64,000 nucleotides of DNA, taken from the NCBI RefSeq assembly GCF_959608125.1, contig NZ_CAUHPG010000010.1:1-64000 (forward strand), written 5' to 3'. Below the pieces are notes generated by a model. That model did not search any database, was not told where the DNA came from, and worked only from the letters and a program-made list of their open reading frames with translations. This DNA is from an uncultured Slackia sp. Lineage in GTDB: Bacteria; Actinomycetota; Coriobacteriia; Coriobacteriales; Eggerthellaceae. The translations under genes and the position numbers were made by a program. Of the stretch, positions 8,496 to 17,783 are shown one piece after another; the stretch's first letter is position 1; each line of letters opens with the position of its first letter.

Positions 8496-8867
8496 ATGGG
8501 GGATTTCTCCGACAAGGTATTCGAGCAAGTACGCCGCATTCCGCGCGGAAAAGTATCGACTTACGGCCAGATCGCACGCTTGATCGGAAGCCCGCGGTCG
8601 GCCCGATACGTCGGGTGGGCGCTGCGAGGCAACAGCGAACCCGTCAAGGTCCCCTGCCATCGCGTCGTATTCAAAGACGGAAAGCTCGCGCAGAGTTACG
8701 CCTTCGGCGGCGAAGGAATGCAGCGGGCGCTGCTTGAAAAAGAAGGCGTGGCATTCGTCGACGAGGACCATGTGAACATGGATCAATGCCTTTGGAATCC
8801 CGAGCTAGATGCCCAAGGACGCCCCGCCGACATCGATTGGGAACGCGAGATGGCCGACAACGAGTGA
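8496..8867 (+). CDS. Alkyltransferase-like / MGMT-family protein retaining the active-site cysteine
   Basis: A 123-residue protein made only of the DNA-binding half of O6-methylguanine-DNA methyltransferases. Its layout follows the alkyltransferase-like (ATL) proteins: IPRGKVSTYGQIARLIG at residues 15-31 (recognition helix with Tyr and Arg finger region), then an ATL-like tail ending in a VNMDQCLWNP segment. Unlike classical ATL proteins, which have Trp at the reactive position (PWHR), it reads VPCHRVV, the active methyltransferase form. It may therefore either transfer alkyl groups or flag lesions for nucleotide excision repair. AAGGAG precedes the ATG closely. Divergent from the gntR operon. 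Confidence 0.88.
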   Translation: MGDFSDKVFEQVRRIPRGKVSTYGQIARLIGSPRSARYVGWALRGNSEPVKVPCHRVVFKDGKLAQSYAFGGEGMQRALLEKEGVAFVDEDHVNMDQCLWNPELDAQGRPADIDWEREMADNE

Positions 8868-8906
8868 AGTGCCGCTTCGCATGCAAGGGGCTTTCCTCCT
8901 GAAAGG

Positions 8907-8942
8907 CGAAAGGGGACGAGGCTTGAGCCTCGTCCCCTTTCG
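8907..8942. terminator. Bidirectional terminator between convergent genes
   Basis: A 16-bp stem (8907-8922 with 8927-8942) closed by a TTGA tetraloop, with AAA and TTT near the arm ends. It separates the plus-strand ATL gene from the minus-strand rnhA. Confidence 0.75.
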
Positions 8943-8979
8943 GAACATGCATATTTCATGCGCCACGGAGTGCATCGCC

Positions 8980-9474
8980 TTAGAATAGCGAGCCCTCGGT
9001 GCATTCGAACCCCTGGTCTTCAAGCAAGGGACCGTTGTCGGCCGACCCCGTGGCCAGCTCGTCGCAACGCTCGTTCTCGGGATGGCCCGCATGGCCTTTC
9101 ACCCAATGAAACGTCACGCTATGCGGCTCTTTCGCCGCCAAAAGGCGCTTCCATAGATCGGTGTTCTTCACGGGTTCTTTCTTGGCGTTTTTCCAGCCGC
9201 GCTTGAGCCATCCGTCCACCCAATGCTGGTTGAATGCATCGACCACGTATTTCGAATCGGAATACAAATCGATTTCGCACGGCCTGCGCAGGCTTTCGAG
9301 CGCCACGATCACGCCGAGAAGCTCCATGCGGTTGTTCGTCGTGCGACGAAACCCTTGCGTGAGCTCTTTGACGTGCAGCTTGCCCGCAGGATCGACATAA
9401 TGCATGACCGCGCCGTATCCGCCGGGACCGGGATTGCCGCGCGCCGCCCCGTCTGTATAGATAGTCACGCGCAT
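8980..9474 (-). CDS. rnhA: Ribonuclease HI
   Basis: Degrades the RNA strand of RNA-DNA hybrids. The 164-residue protein has the complete catalytic set at the expected spacing: D8 in [12 protein letters not shown]51 in [10 protein letters not shown]73 in YSDSKYV and D138 in NERCDEL, plus the flexible-loop histidine in WVKGHAG. The basic handle region ([12 protein letters not shown], 88-99) is present. An ATG with GAAGGA upstream begins exactly at the conserved first strand. RNase HII is also encoded in the window (31624-32403), so the cell has both types. Confidence 0.97.
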   Translation of the reverse strand: MRVTIYTDGAARGNPGPGGYGAVMHYVDPAGKLHVKELTQGFRRTTNNRMELLGVIVALESLRRPCEIDLYSDSKYVVDAFNQHWVDGWLKRGWKNAKKEPVKNTDLWKRLLAAKEPHSVTFHWVKGHAGHPENERCDELATGSADNGPLLEDQGFECTEGSLF

Positions 9475-9580
9475 TCGTCCGTTCCTTCCGCCTCGCCTGC
9501 CTTCGTTTCAGACGTTCTATGGTAACACAGCGCATCTATGCGACGATACCGCCATCGAAGCACGATGATGACGGCCAGCC

Positions 9581-10081
9581 CTAGCCCTGCGAAGACGCAT
9601 GCGGCGAAGCGGGGGCCTCATAGCTTTGCGCGGAAGCGGCATGCCCTTCGGGGGAATCCTGCGAAACCGATGCATCTTCCGCATGTCGAGCCGCCTGGAC
9701 AGGCGCGAGCTGCGTGCCGCATACATGGCAGAAACGCGCCCCTTGCGGCGACAAAGTCGCTCCGCACGAAGGGCAGGAATACGTAACCGACGCGGCTTTG
9801 GAGGCCTCGGTTTTGCGGGCCACGTTTTCGATTTCGGCCTTGATCTGCGCTATTTCGTTATCGCACGCCTTCATGGCCGCGACGATATCCTCGCATCCTT
9901 CGGGAAGGCCCCCTTCGGAAGAAACGGCCTCGTAGAGCTTCTCTCCGAGGTCTCCCGCCAAGTCGCGGCGTTTGCGCTCGACCTCGCCGAGCCTGAATTT
10001 GAGGCTCGTCGCGTCGGCGAAACGACCGGCGCCTTCCACGCCTTTATTGAACGCATCGCTGATATTGTCCCAAATTCCCAT
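9581..10081 (-). CDS. Coiled-coil zinc-ribbon protein of unknown function
   Basis: A 166-residue soluble protein. Residues ~25-95 are charged and helical with heptad-like spacing (EVERKRRDLAGDLGEKLYEA; NEIAQIKAEIENVARK), predicted to form a coiled coil. A zinc ribbon follows with C103-x2-C106 and C118-x2-C121 (CPSCGATLSPQGARFCHVCG), then a low-complexity tail. This architecture is common in uncharacterised actinobacterial proteins, and no enzymatic motif is visible. AAAGGGG lies five bases before the ATG. It stands between rnhA and a membrane protein gene, all on the minus strand. Confidence 0.8.
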   Translation of the reverse strand: MGIWDNISDAFNKGVEGAGRFADATSLKFRLGEVERKRRDLAGDLGEKLYEAVSSEGGLPEGCEDIVAAMKACDNEIAQIKAEIENVARKTEASKAASVTYSCPSCGATLSPQGARFCHVCGTQLAPVQAARHAEDASVSQDSPEGHAASAQSYEAPASPHASSQG

Positions 10082-10209
10082 GGAAACCCCTTTCTCGCCG
10101 CTGCAGAATCGACGGATCGCTTCTCTTCCCCATTATCGCAAAAGCCCGAGCAGACCGATGGCATCCGCCGCCAAGCGGAAAACGCGCTTCTCACTCGAGC
10201 GCGAGCGCG

Positions 10210-10887
10210 CTAATCCTGCCTGCGGCCCGATTCCCACGCCTTCTTTCCCACCGCGAACTCACGGTAGGCCTTATAGACGGCGCTGTGTGGAGAAACGGCG
10301 ATCTCGTTTTCGTAGCCGTCTTCGAAACGACGCTTGAAACGCGCGGGTTCGCGGAACGCTCCGGCGGCCAATGCGCAGCCGAGCGCACAGCCCGCGATGC
10401 TCGAAATGGTGCGAGAGACCACGACGATGAAACTATCCGCACCGCCGCCCATGGCGGTGGCGAACATGCTGCATGCCGTAGCCAGCAAAAGGCCGGCGAA
10501 AACGATGATGATGAACGTCGAGAAACGCTGCATGCCCTTCGCAAGACGCAGGATGCATTCGCCGGCCATAAGCACCACGGCAACCCCCGATGCGACCACA
10601 TCGACGATTACGACGCCTGCAACGATTCCGTTCGCCTCCATGACGAGTCCCACGACAGCCGCCGCCAGCGTGACCAGCGACGTGAACACGGGCACGCGCT
10701 TCAGCAAACGGGTGCTGTACGGAATATGCTCGGCCACGCTTTCGCAATGGGTGGCCACGAGCCTGCCGTGCGGATGCCGAAACGACCCCTTCTTTACCGA
10801 GCGGCCGATGCCCGAAAGCTCGTCGCTTTTCACGATAGCCCACGAGATCACGCCGACGATGGCTACGATGCCGAACAAAACAGCCAT
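10210..10887 (-). CDS. Multi-pass membrane protein of unknown function
   Basis: A 225-residue protein with an N-terminal helix (LFGIVAIVGVISWAIV, residues 4-19), a soluble stretch of ~45 residues, then three or four further hydrophobic segments between ~68 and 185, and a charged cytoplasmic tail. I do not recognise the family. The ATG is preceded by GAGGTAGGA. It is divergent from the AIM24 gene, with ~220 bases between them, in which I see no clear promoter pair. Confidence 0.7.
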   Translation of the reverse strand: MAVLFGIVAIVGVISWAIVKSDELSGIGRSVKKGSFRHPHGRLVATHCESVAEHIPYSTRLLKRVPVFTSLVTLAAAVVGLVMEANGIVAGVVIVDVVASGVAVVLMAGECILRLAKGMQRFSTFIIIVFAGLLLATACSMFATAMGGGADSFIVVVSRTISSIAGCALGCALAAGAFREPARFKRRFEDGYENEIAVSPHSAVYKAYREFAVGKKAWESGRRQD

Positions 10888-11107
10888 TCCTACCTCTTAT
10901 CTTCCTTATTAGAGCGGGTTTTCTTCAACGCGGCCCGATGCCGCATCGCGTCGCCTGCTCCGACGAAAACGCCGCGCCCTCGGCGCGACCGACGAAAACG
11001 ACGACGCGGCCCCTTATCTTAGCGATCCGCGTGATATGCTTCATGCGACAAAGAAGCGCGTATCCGAACCGATACCGTTTCACCCCCGACGTCATGCGAG
11101 GAGAGCC

Positions 11108-11869
11108 ATGTATCAGATTTCAAACTTCATCGACAACGACGACGTCAACGTCCTCACCGAATTCGGCGCTTTCAAGGTCATCGAATGGAAACGCGACCTG
11201 AGCGTCACGGCGGGCACGGCCATAACGGCCTATTTCGCAAGCGAGATGAATGTGCGCAGGCGCCAGGTGCTCTGCGACCTCTCCCAGGCGCCGGTCACGG
11301 TGCAAGCGGGCGCCATGCAGTGGTCGGTCGGCCACGTGAACTGCACCACGGGCGTCAAAGGCGTCGGGGACCTGTTCGGCAAGGCCTTGCGCGGCGCGGT
11401 GACCAACGAGTCGGCCATCAAGCCCGAATACGAAGGCACGGGCATGCTGGTGCTCGAGCCCACGTTCCGCTACATCATCGTCCTCGATGTGGCGGACTGG
11501 GGCAATTCGATCGTCCTCGACGACGGCTTGTTCCTGGCATGCTATTCGAGCCTGCAACACAAAGCCATCATGCGCAGCAACGTATCTTCCGCCGTCGCAG
11601 GCAACGAGGGCCTGTTCAATCTCGGCATCCAGGGATATGGCGCCTTGTGCCTCGAATCCCCCTGCCCCAAAGAGGAACTTATCGAAATCACGCTCGACAA
11701 CGACGAGCTGAAGGTGGACGGCAATATGGCGCTCGCCTGGAGCGGGTCTTTGAGCTTCACCGTCGAGCGTTCGGGCAAATCGCTCGTCGGGTCGGCGGCC
11801 TCGGGCGAAGGCCTCGTCAACGTCTACCGCGGCACAGGCAAGGTGCTGCTCGCCCCCACCACGTACTAA
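11108..11869 (+). CDS. AIM24 family protein (DUF124/TIGR00266)
   Basis: A 253-residue, all-beta, glycine-rich protein of the AIM24 family. Typical segments are the early LTEFGAFKVIEWKRDLSVTAG, a central FRYIIVLDVADWGNSIVLDDGLFLACYSSL and the late LAWSGSLSFTVERSG. The family name comes from a yeast mitochondrial protein; the bacterial role is undefined. The frame is open further upstream, but the ATG at 11108 has GAGGAG immediately before it and begins the conserved region. It is a single-gene plus-strand transcript ending at a strong terminator. Confidence 0.88.
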   Translation: MYQISNFIDNDDVNVLTEFGAFKVIEWKRDLSVTAGTAITAYFASEMNVRRRQVLCDLSQAPVTVQAGAMQWSVGHVNCTTGVKGVGDLFGKALRGAVTNESAIKPEYEGTGMLVLEPTFRYIIVLDVADWGNSIVLDDGLFLACYSSLQHKAIMRSNVSSAVAGNEGLFNLGIQGYGALCLESPCPKEELIEITLDNDELKVDGNMALAWSGSLSFTVERSGKSLVGSAASGEGLVNVYRGTGKVLLAPTTY

Positions 11870-11901
11870 AACGCACACGGATGCGGCGCAACCGCCGCAT
11901 G

Positions 11902-11935
11902 AAGAGGAAGGGACCCGGCCGGGTCCCTTCCTCTT
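11902..11935 (+). terminator. Rho-independent terminator of the AIM24 gene
   Basis: A 34-base perfect palindrome (17-bp potential stem) starting 32 bases after the stop codon, with TT and TA at its 3' edge. Between it and the next terminator (12158) I see no gene. Confidence 0.75.
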
Positions 11936-12157
11936 ATCGCTCGAATGCGAAGCCGCCGTCAGCCCTCGACCCGTCGGAATCCCACACGGAGCACGGCGCC
12001 GAAGCGGCCGTGATAATCCGATCCCGCCGTGCAGAACAGCCCGTACGCCTAAACCCGGACCGACGGCAGACGAAAGAAAAGGGAAAGACAGTCCAAGAAA
12101 TTGAAAAACGGCGGCGAAACACGACAAAGACTCGACGAACCTTTCGCACGAAGCACG

Positions 12158-12189
12158 AAAAAGCGCTGCGAATAAAACCTTCGCAGCGC
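12158..12189 (-). terminator. Rho-independent terminator of the AI-2E family transporter gene
   Basis: On the minus strand a 10-bp perfect stem (12163-12172 with 12180-12189) and 7-base loop are followed by TTTTT (complement of 12158-12162). It lies ~50 bases beyond the transporter stop codon. Confidence 0.85.
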
Positions 12190-12240
12190 CCATCAGGCAG
12201 TTTACAGTATGCTTTCCTTATTCCGACAAAAGAAGCGCTC

Positions 12241-13464
12241 TTATTCGGCTATGCCGGCCGCAGCCTCATCGGAGCAAACCGCGTTCTGCTGCTCGGCGAG
12301 CTCTTTTCTGCGCGCGCGGATTTCAGCAGCGCGGTCGATCGCCAGCGTGCGCAGCGTCGCCACCGTGGGAACGCCGAGGAACATGCCGACCACGCCGAAC
12401 AGCGCGCCGCCCACCAGCACGGCCGCGAACACCCAGATGCCGGGAAGGCCGACGGAGGCGCCCACGACATTGGGATAGATCAGATGCGACTCGAGCTGCT
12501 GCAGGATGACGAGGAACACGACGAACCAGACGGCCTGCATGGGGTCGACAGTCAAAATCATGAGGAAGCCGATCGCGCCGCCCAGCCAGGCGCCGAAGAC
12601 GGGCACGAGCGCGGTGAGGCCCACGCATGCGCCGACGGCCACGGCGTACGGCATGCCGAAGATGGCCATGCCGATGGCGCACAGCGTTCCCAGGATGACC
12701 GCCTCGATGCACTGGCCCGTGATGAAGCGCGAGAAGGACTGGTTGGCCACATGCCCCGCATGGCGCAGGGTGTCGGCGAAGCGCGCGGGCACCGTCATCT
12801 CGATGAAGGTGTCAAGGCCCCTGAACACGCGATCCTTATCGAGCAGGATATACAGAGAGAACACGAGCGCCACGATGAAGGAGAATACGTTGTGCGCGAT
12901 GGATGTCGCAGTCGAAAAGACCGACTTCACCATGTTCATCAAGCTCGACGAATCACCGCTCGAAAGAGTGGCCATGAAATCGGCGAAGCTGTGCTCGATA
13001 TTCTCGACGGCCGCGGTATCGAGCGAAGCAAGCAGCATATCCAGGTCGTCTTGCGCCCACTGGTAGAAATCCTCCAGAACCAGAACGGCGCCCTGCTGGA
13101 TAATGCCGGCCGACGCCTTCATCTCAGGAAGGACCAAATTCACGATGACGGCGATAACGATCGCGATAATGGCGAACGACGCCGCCAAGCAAACCGGACG
13201 TCGAGACGCCGCCAAAGGGCCCGCCTTTGCCGATGGGAAATACACGCGCTCGAGACGGCCCATGATCAGGTTGACCAAAAACGCGATCACGCAGCCCAGG
13301 ACAAGAGGGAAAAACGCCGCCCATACGGCACCGACGGCTGCGAGCACCTGTTGGGAATACATCACGCCGAGCGCCGCGAGAAACGCGAAGAACGCCGCAA
13401 GGGCCAGAAGGGTCGCCGAGCGGCGCACGCTCGGCTGCTTATCGTCCATGGTGCCGTTTGGCAT
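12241..13464 (-). CDS. AI-2E family transporter (PerM/UPF0118-type membrane protein)
   Basis: A ~407-residue membrane protein. Two N-terminal helix pairs (LLALAAFFAFLAALGVMY; AAFFPLVLGCVIAFLVNLIMG) are followed by a ~130-residue soluble part. Then comes the family hallmark block GHVANQSFSRFITGQCIEA, IGMAIFGMPYAVAVGACVGL, VPVFGAWLGGAIGFLMIL and QQLESHLIYPNVVGASVGLPG. The family name derives from a proposed autoinducer-2 exporter, but several members are Na+/H+ antiporters, so the substrate is open. The start is uncertain: ATG 13464, with GGCGG six bases upstream, or ATG 13449. The frame continues upstream across gdhA antisense, which I reject. Confidence 0.9.
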   Translation of the reverse strand: MPNGTMDDKQPSVRRSATLLALAAFFAFLAALGVMYSQQVLAAVGAVWAAFFPLVLGCVIAFLVNLIMGRLERVYFPSAKAGPLAASRRPVCLAASFAIIAIVIAVIVNLVLPEMKASAGIIQQGAVLVLEDFYQWAQDDLDMLLASLDTAAVENIEHSFADFMATLSSGDSSSLMNMVKSVFSTATSIAHNVFSFIVALVFSLYILLDKDRVFRGLDTFIEMTVPARFADTLRHAGHVANQSFSRFITGQCIEAVILGTLCAIGMAIFGMPYAVAVGACVGLTALVPVFGAWLGGAIGFLMILTVDPMQAVWFVVFLVILQQLESHLIYPNVVGASVGLPGIWVFAAVLVGGALFGVVGMFLGVPTVATLRTLAIDRAAEIRARRKELAEQQNAVCSDEAAAGIAE

Positions 13465-15126
<1,662 letters not shown>

Positions 15127-15155
15127 TCCCTCCGACGAATCGCATCGCCGAATGC

Positions 15156-15193
15156 AAACGTCCCGTCACGTAATTCGAGGCGGGACGTTTTTT
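15156..15193 (+). terminator. Rho-independent terminator of gdhA
   Basis: A 10-bp stem (15156-15165 with 15181-15190) followed by TTTTTT across 15188-15193, 30 bases after the gdhA stop codon. Confidence 0.9.
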
Positions 15194-15248
15194 ATGCGCC
15201 GAGCTCGGCGACAAAGCCGCGGCTTCGTCTAACGCCGTCTGGTTGCAT

Positions 15249-15280
15249 ACGAAAAAGCCCTGCGACATTCGCAGGGCTTT
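15249..15280 (-). terminator. Minus-strand terminator without an assigned gene
   Basis: An 11-bp perfect stem (15254-15264 with 15270-15280), on the minus strand followed by TTTTTC. Another terminator lies between it and the nearest upstream minus-strand gene (15445-15564), so it may end an unannotated small RNA transcribed from ~15280-15410. Confidence 0.7.
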
Positions 15281-15410
15281 CGGAAGAGTCTATCGGTGCG
15301 GCCTTGAACCCTTCGTCTCCTTTTTCGAAGACGAATGCGACACAGTGGGTTCGCGGATGCTTTGTTATACGAAATTCCGAATATCGGCAGAATTACTGGG
15401 AGATTCCGAA

Positions 15411-15438
15411 GGAAAACAACCGCTGCACCGCGGCAGCG
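15411..15438 (-). terminator. Terminator-like hairpin after the 39-residue membrane peptide gene
   Basis: CGCTGC and GCAGCG (15421-15438, 6-base loop) are followed on the minus strand by the T-rich GTTGTTTTCC (complement of 15411-15420). It sits seven bases beyond the stop of the small open frame, which supports that frame being a real gene. Confidence 0.55.
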
Positions 15439-15444
15439 AAGACC

Positions 15445-15564
15445 CTAGATAACTCCCATCATAACGATCGCAGCGACGCAAAGAAGAGCAACGCCGCAGA
15501 TGAGAGAGATAGCGCACACAACAGGCGCACAAGCGGATCGCAGAGACATTTCGTGTTCGGTCAT
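15445..15564 (-). CDS. Small single-pass membrane peptide (39 residues)
   Basis: A short open frame starting with ATG at 15564 and ending with TAG. AAGGAG lies nine bases before the start, in good context. After a charged start (MTEHEMSLRS) there is an uninterrupted hydrophobic stretch of about 25 residues containing three Cys, long enough for one membrane helix, then a short end. It is followed at once by a terminator-like hairpin and preceded by an AT-rich upstream region, so it looks like an independent transcription unit in an otherwise empty region. I do not recognise a family; it could be a small membrane-protein regulator or a toxin-like peptide. Confidence 0.5.
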   Translation of the reverse strand: MTEHEMSLRSACAPVVCAISLICGVALLCVAAIVMMGVI

Positions 15565-15890
15565 CGTTTTTCACTCCTTATCGCATTCCGGGTCATCACT
15601 CTGCCGATGAGGCCATCATACTCCCCATAAGCAGGTATTTCGAGGGGTTTTCCATTTATTTTCGGCACATATATCCACGGTTTTGCATAGCGTATGCATA
15701 TACAAAGCGACACCTGGGATATATTCGATGTTTCCCCTGTTCATCTGGCATGTACTGAAATGTATCAATGCCCGAATCATGCATATTCGGAAAAATCATC
15801 GGCCGTCGGCGCGATAAATCGCCCGATAGAGGAAAGCCCCCCTTATTCGACGGTCCCGCGAGCGGGCGGCATCATCGAAATGCGTGCACG
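15565..15890. other. AT-rich intergenic region with palindromes
   Basis: No gene is seen. The stretch 15640-15800 is much more AT-rich than its surroundings. It contains two exact inverted repeats: TGCATA-gcg-TATGCA (15684-15698) and CCGAAT-catgcat-ATTCGG (15772-15790). It probably carries the promoter and operator sites of the 39-residue peptide gene, but I cannot name a regulator. Confidence 0.45.
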
Positions 15891-15924
15891 AAAAAGGTGC
15901 GGGCGCCGCGACGCGCCCGCACCT
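15891..15924 (-). terminator. Rho-independent terminator of the hydrogenase operon
   Basis: A 12-bp perfect stem (15895-15906 with 15913-15924) with a 6-base loop; the minus strand continues with a T5 tract. It lies ~70 bases past the hydA stop codon. Confidence 0.88.
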
Positions 15925-15995
15925 ATCGGTAACGCGCGGGACGGCCCTGCCGAAGCCGCGACCCGCGCGCGAATCCTTCGACCCGCAATCCGACA

Positions 15996-17783
15996 CTAGC
16001 TCTTCTCTGCCGGACCGTCGACCCCCACAGCGCACGGCATAGACCACGCCCCGTGATCGCTGTGCAGCAGACGTTCGGCGAGTTCGGAGAGCGGCTCTCC
16101 CAGAAAAGCGCCGTAACATGCCTGCACGGAAGGATTCTCATGGCTGAAACGCAATTCGCTTTGCGCATCGATGCGACGCAAGGCCGATCCGCGTAGGGCC
16201 GCTCGTTCCTCGCCCTCGCAGATAGGCTGGCCGCCTCCTCCGACGCAACCGCCCGGACACGCCATGACTTCGACGAAATCGTAGGAGACTTCGCCGCGGT
16301 CGATGGCAGCGCACAGCGCATCTGCATTCGCAAGGCCGCTCGCAGCCGCGACACGAAGCTTTCGACCCGCAAGGTCGAACGTCTTCTCACGCCAACCGCG
16401 CTCTATGCCGTCATAACGGATTTCTTCGAATGCATCGGGATCGGGGTTCGAACCCGTTGCAAGGAAATACGCCGAGCGCAAAGCCGCCTCCATCACGCCC
16501 CCGGTAACGCCGAAAATATGGCCTGCGCCGGTAGCGACGCCCAACGGAGCATCGAAATCCTCCTCGTCGAGCAATGAGACGTTCAAGAAACGGGATTTGA
16601 TCTGACGCTGGAGCTCACGCACGGTCAGCGCCGCATCAACGTCCCGGATGCCTTCGTTCGAATCCATGCCAGGATAGGCCCGTTCTGCCTTTTTCGCCAC
16701 GCAAGGCATGTAGGATACCACGAAAATCCGCGATGGGTCGATGCCAAGTAGATCCGCATAGTATGTTTTTGCCAAAGCGCCGAAAATCTGCTGGGGCGAC
16801 TTCGTCGTGGAAAGGCGATCCTGCATCCACGGGTAGCGCGTCTTGAGGAAGCGCACCCATCCGGGACAGCACGACGTGAACATCGGGCCGTCGACCCCCG
16901 CCTCGAGCCGATGCAGAAGCTCGCTTCCCTCCTCCATGATGGTCATGTCGGCCGCGAAGTCGGTGTCGAACACGTAGTCGAAGCCGAGTTTTCGCACAGC
17001 CGCCACCATGCGGCCGGGAGTCGCCTCCTCGTTTTCGAGACCGAGCCCCTCGTGCCACGACGTGCGCACCGACGGCGCGATCTGCGCGATCGTCACCGTA
17101 TCGGGATCGCCGATCGCGTCGAACACGCGCGCGATATCGCTTCGCTCGTGCAGAGCCCCCACGGGACAATGCGTGATGCACTGCCCGCAATACGAGCAGT
17201 CGTCTTTCGCCACCGCATCGACGCGGCTTCGCGAGCCTGAATCGACGAGCGCCCACACTGCGAGCGCCTGGCTTTTCTCGCACACCGAAACGCACCTGAG
17301 GCACGAGATGCACTTCGCAGGCTCTTTCACCAGCGGGAAGCGCTTGTCGACCGGCTCGGAATCGAAGCTCGTAGGAAACGGCACGTCATGAATGGCCATG
17401 CGGTCGGCCAGGGCCTGCAGGCGACACGTTCCGTTTCTGAAGCAGGTCGGGCAACGACGGTCATGGCGCGAAAGGATGAGTTGCAGGTTGGTACGACGCG
17501 CAAGGCGGACGCGCTGCGTGTCGGTACGCACCTCCATGCCGTCGAAGACGGGGCTATTGCATGCCGCCACCAGGCGGTCGATCCCTTCGACCTCGACGAC
17601 GCAGATACGGCAGGCGCCGATTTCGTTGAGCTCGCGCAGATAGCACAGCGTGGGGATTTCAATGCCTGCGAGACGGGCGGCCTCGAGGATCGTCGCGCCC
17701 TGTGGCGCATCGATGCCCACGCCGTCCACAACGACACGGACGGTTTCATGGCGCTCTTGCGCCGCACGATTCGCCTCTACCAT
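15996..17783 (-). CDS. hydA: [FeFe] hydrogenase catalytic subunit
   Basis: A 595-residue iron-only hydrogenase with the layout of the clostridial type. An N-terminal [2Fe-2S] domain (C47, C58, C61, C75) is followed by the His-Cys3 cluster (H107, C111, C114, C120) and two [4Fe-4S] sites (C158/161/164/168; C196/199/202/206). The H-cluster domain has all three signatures: L1 TSCCPGW (303-309), L2 MPCVAKKAE (359-367) and L3 EVMACPGGCVGGGGQP (505-520). The cysteine in TSCCP that relays protons is present, arguing for a fast catalytic (group A) enzyme rather than a sensor. The ATG at 17783 overlaps the stop of the upstream flavoprotein gene, so the two are coupled. The HydEFG maturases are not in the window. 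Confidence 0.95.
   Translation of the reverse strand: MVEANRAAQERHETVRVVVDGVGIDAPQGATILEAARLAGIEIPTLCYLRELNEIGACRICVVEVEGIDRLVAACNSPVFDGMEVRTDTQRVRLARRTNLQLILSRHDRRCPTCFRNGTCRLQALADRMAIHDVPFPTSFDSEPVDKRFPLVKEPAKCISCLRCVSVCEKSQALAVWALVDSGSRSRVDAVAKDDCSYCGQCITHCPVGALHERSDIARVFDAIGDPDTVTIAQIAPSVRTSWHEGLGLENEEATPGRMVAAVRKLGFDYVFDTDFAADMTIMEEGSELLHRLEAGVDGPMFTSCCPGWVRFLKTRYPWMQDRLSTTKSPQQIFGALAKTYYADLLGIDPSRIFVVSYMPCVAKKAERAYPGMDSNEGIRDVDAALTVRELQRQIKSRFLNVSLLDEEDFDAPLGVATGAGHIFGVTGGVMEAALRSAYFLATGSNPDPDAFEEIRYDGIERGWREKTFDLAGRKLRVAAASGLANADALCAAIDRGEVSYDFVEVMACPGGCVGGGGQPICEGEERAALRGSALRRIDAQSELRFSHENPSVQACYGAFLGEPLSELAERLLHSDHGAWSMPCAVGVDGPAEKS

Noticed and set aside
15285..15360. tRNA-like stretch on the minus strand (contains GGGTTCAAGG)
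   Set aside because: The T-arm and acceptor stems do not pair; no cloverleaf can be drawn.
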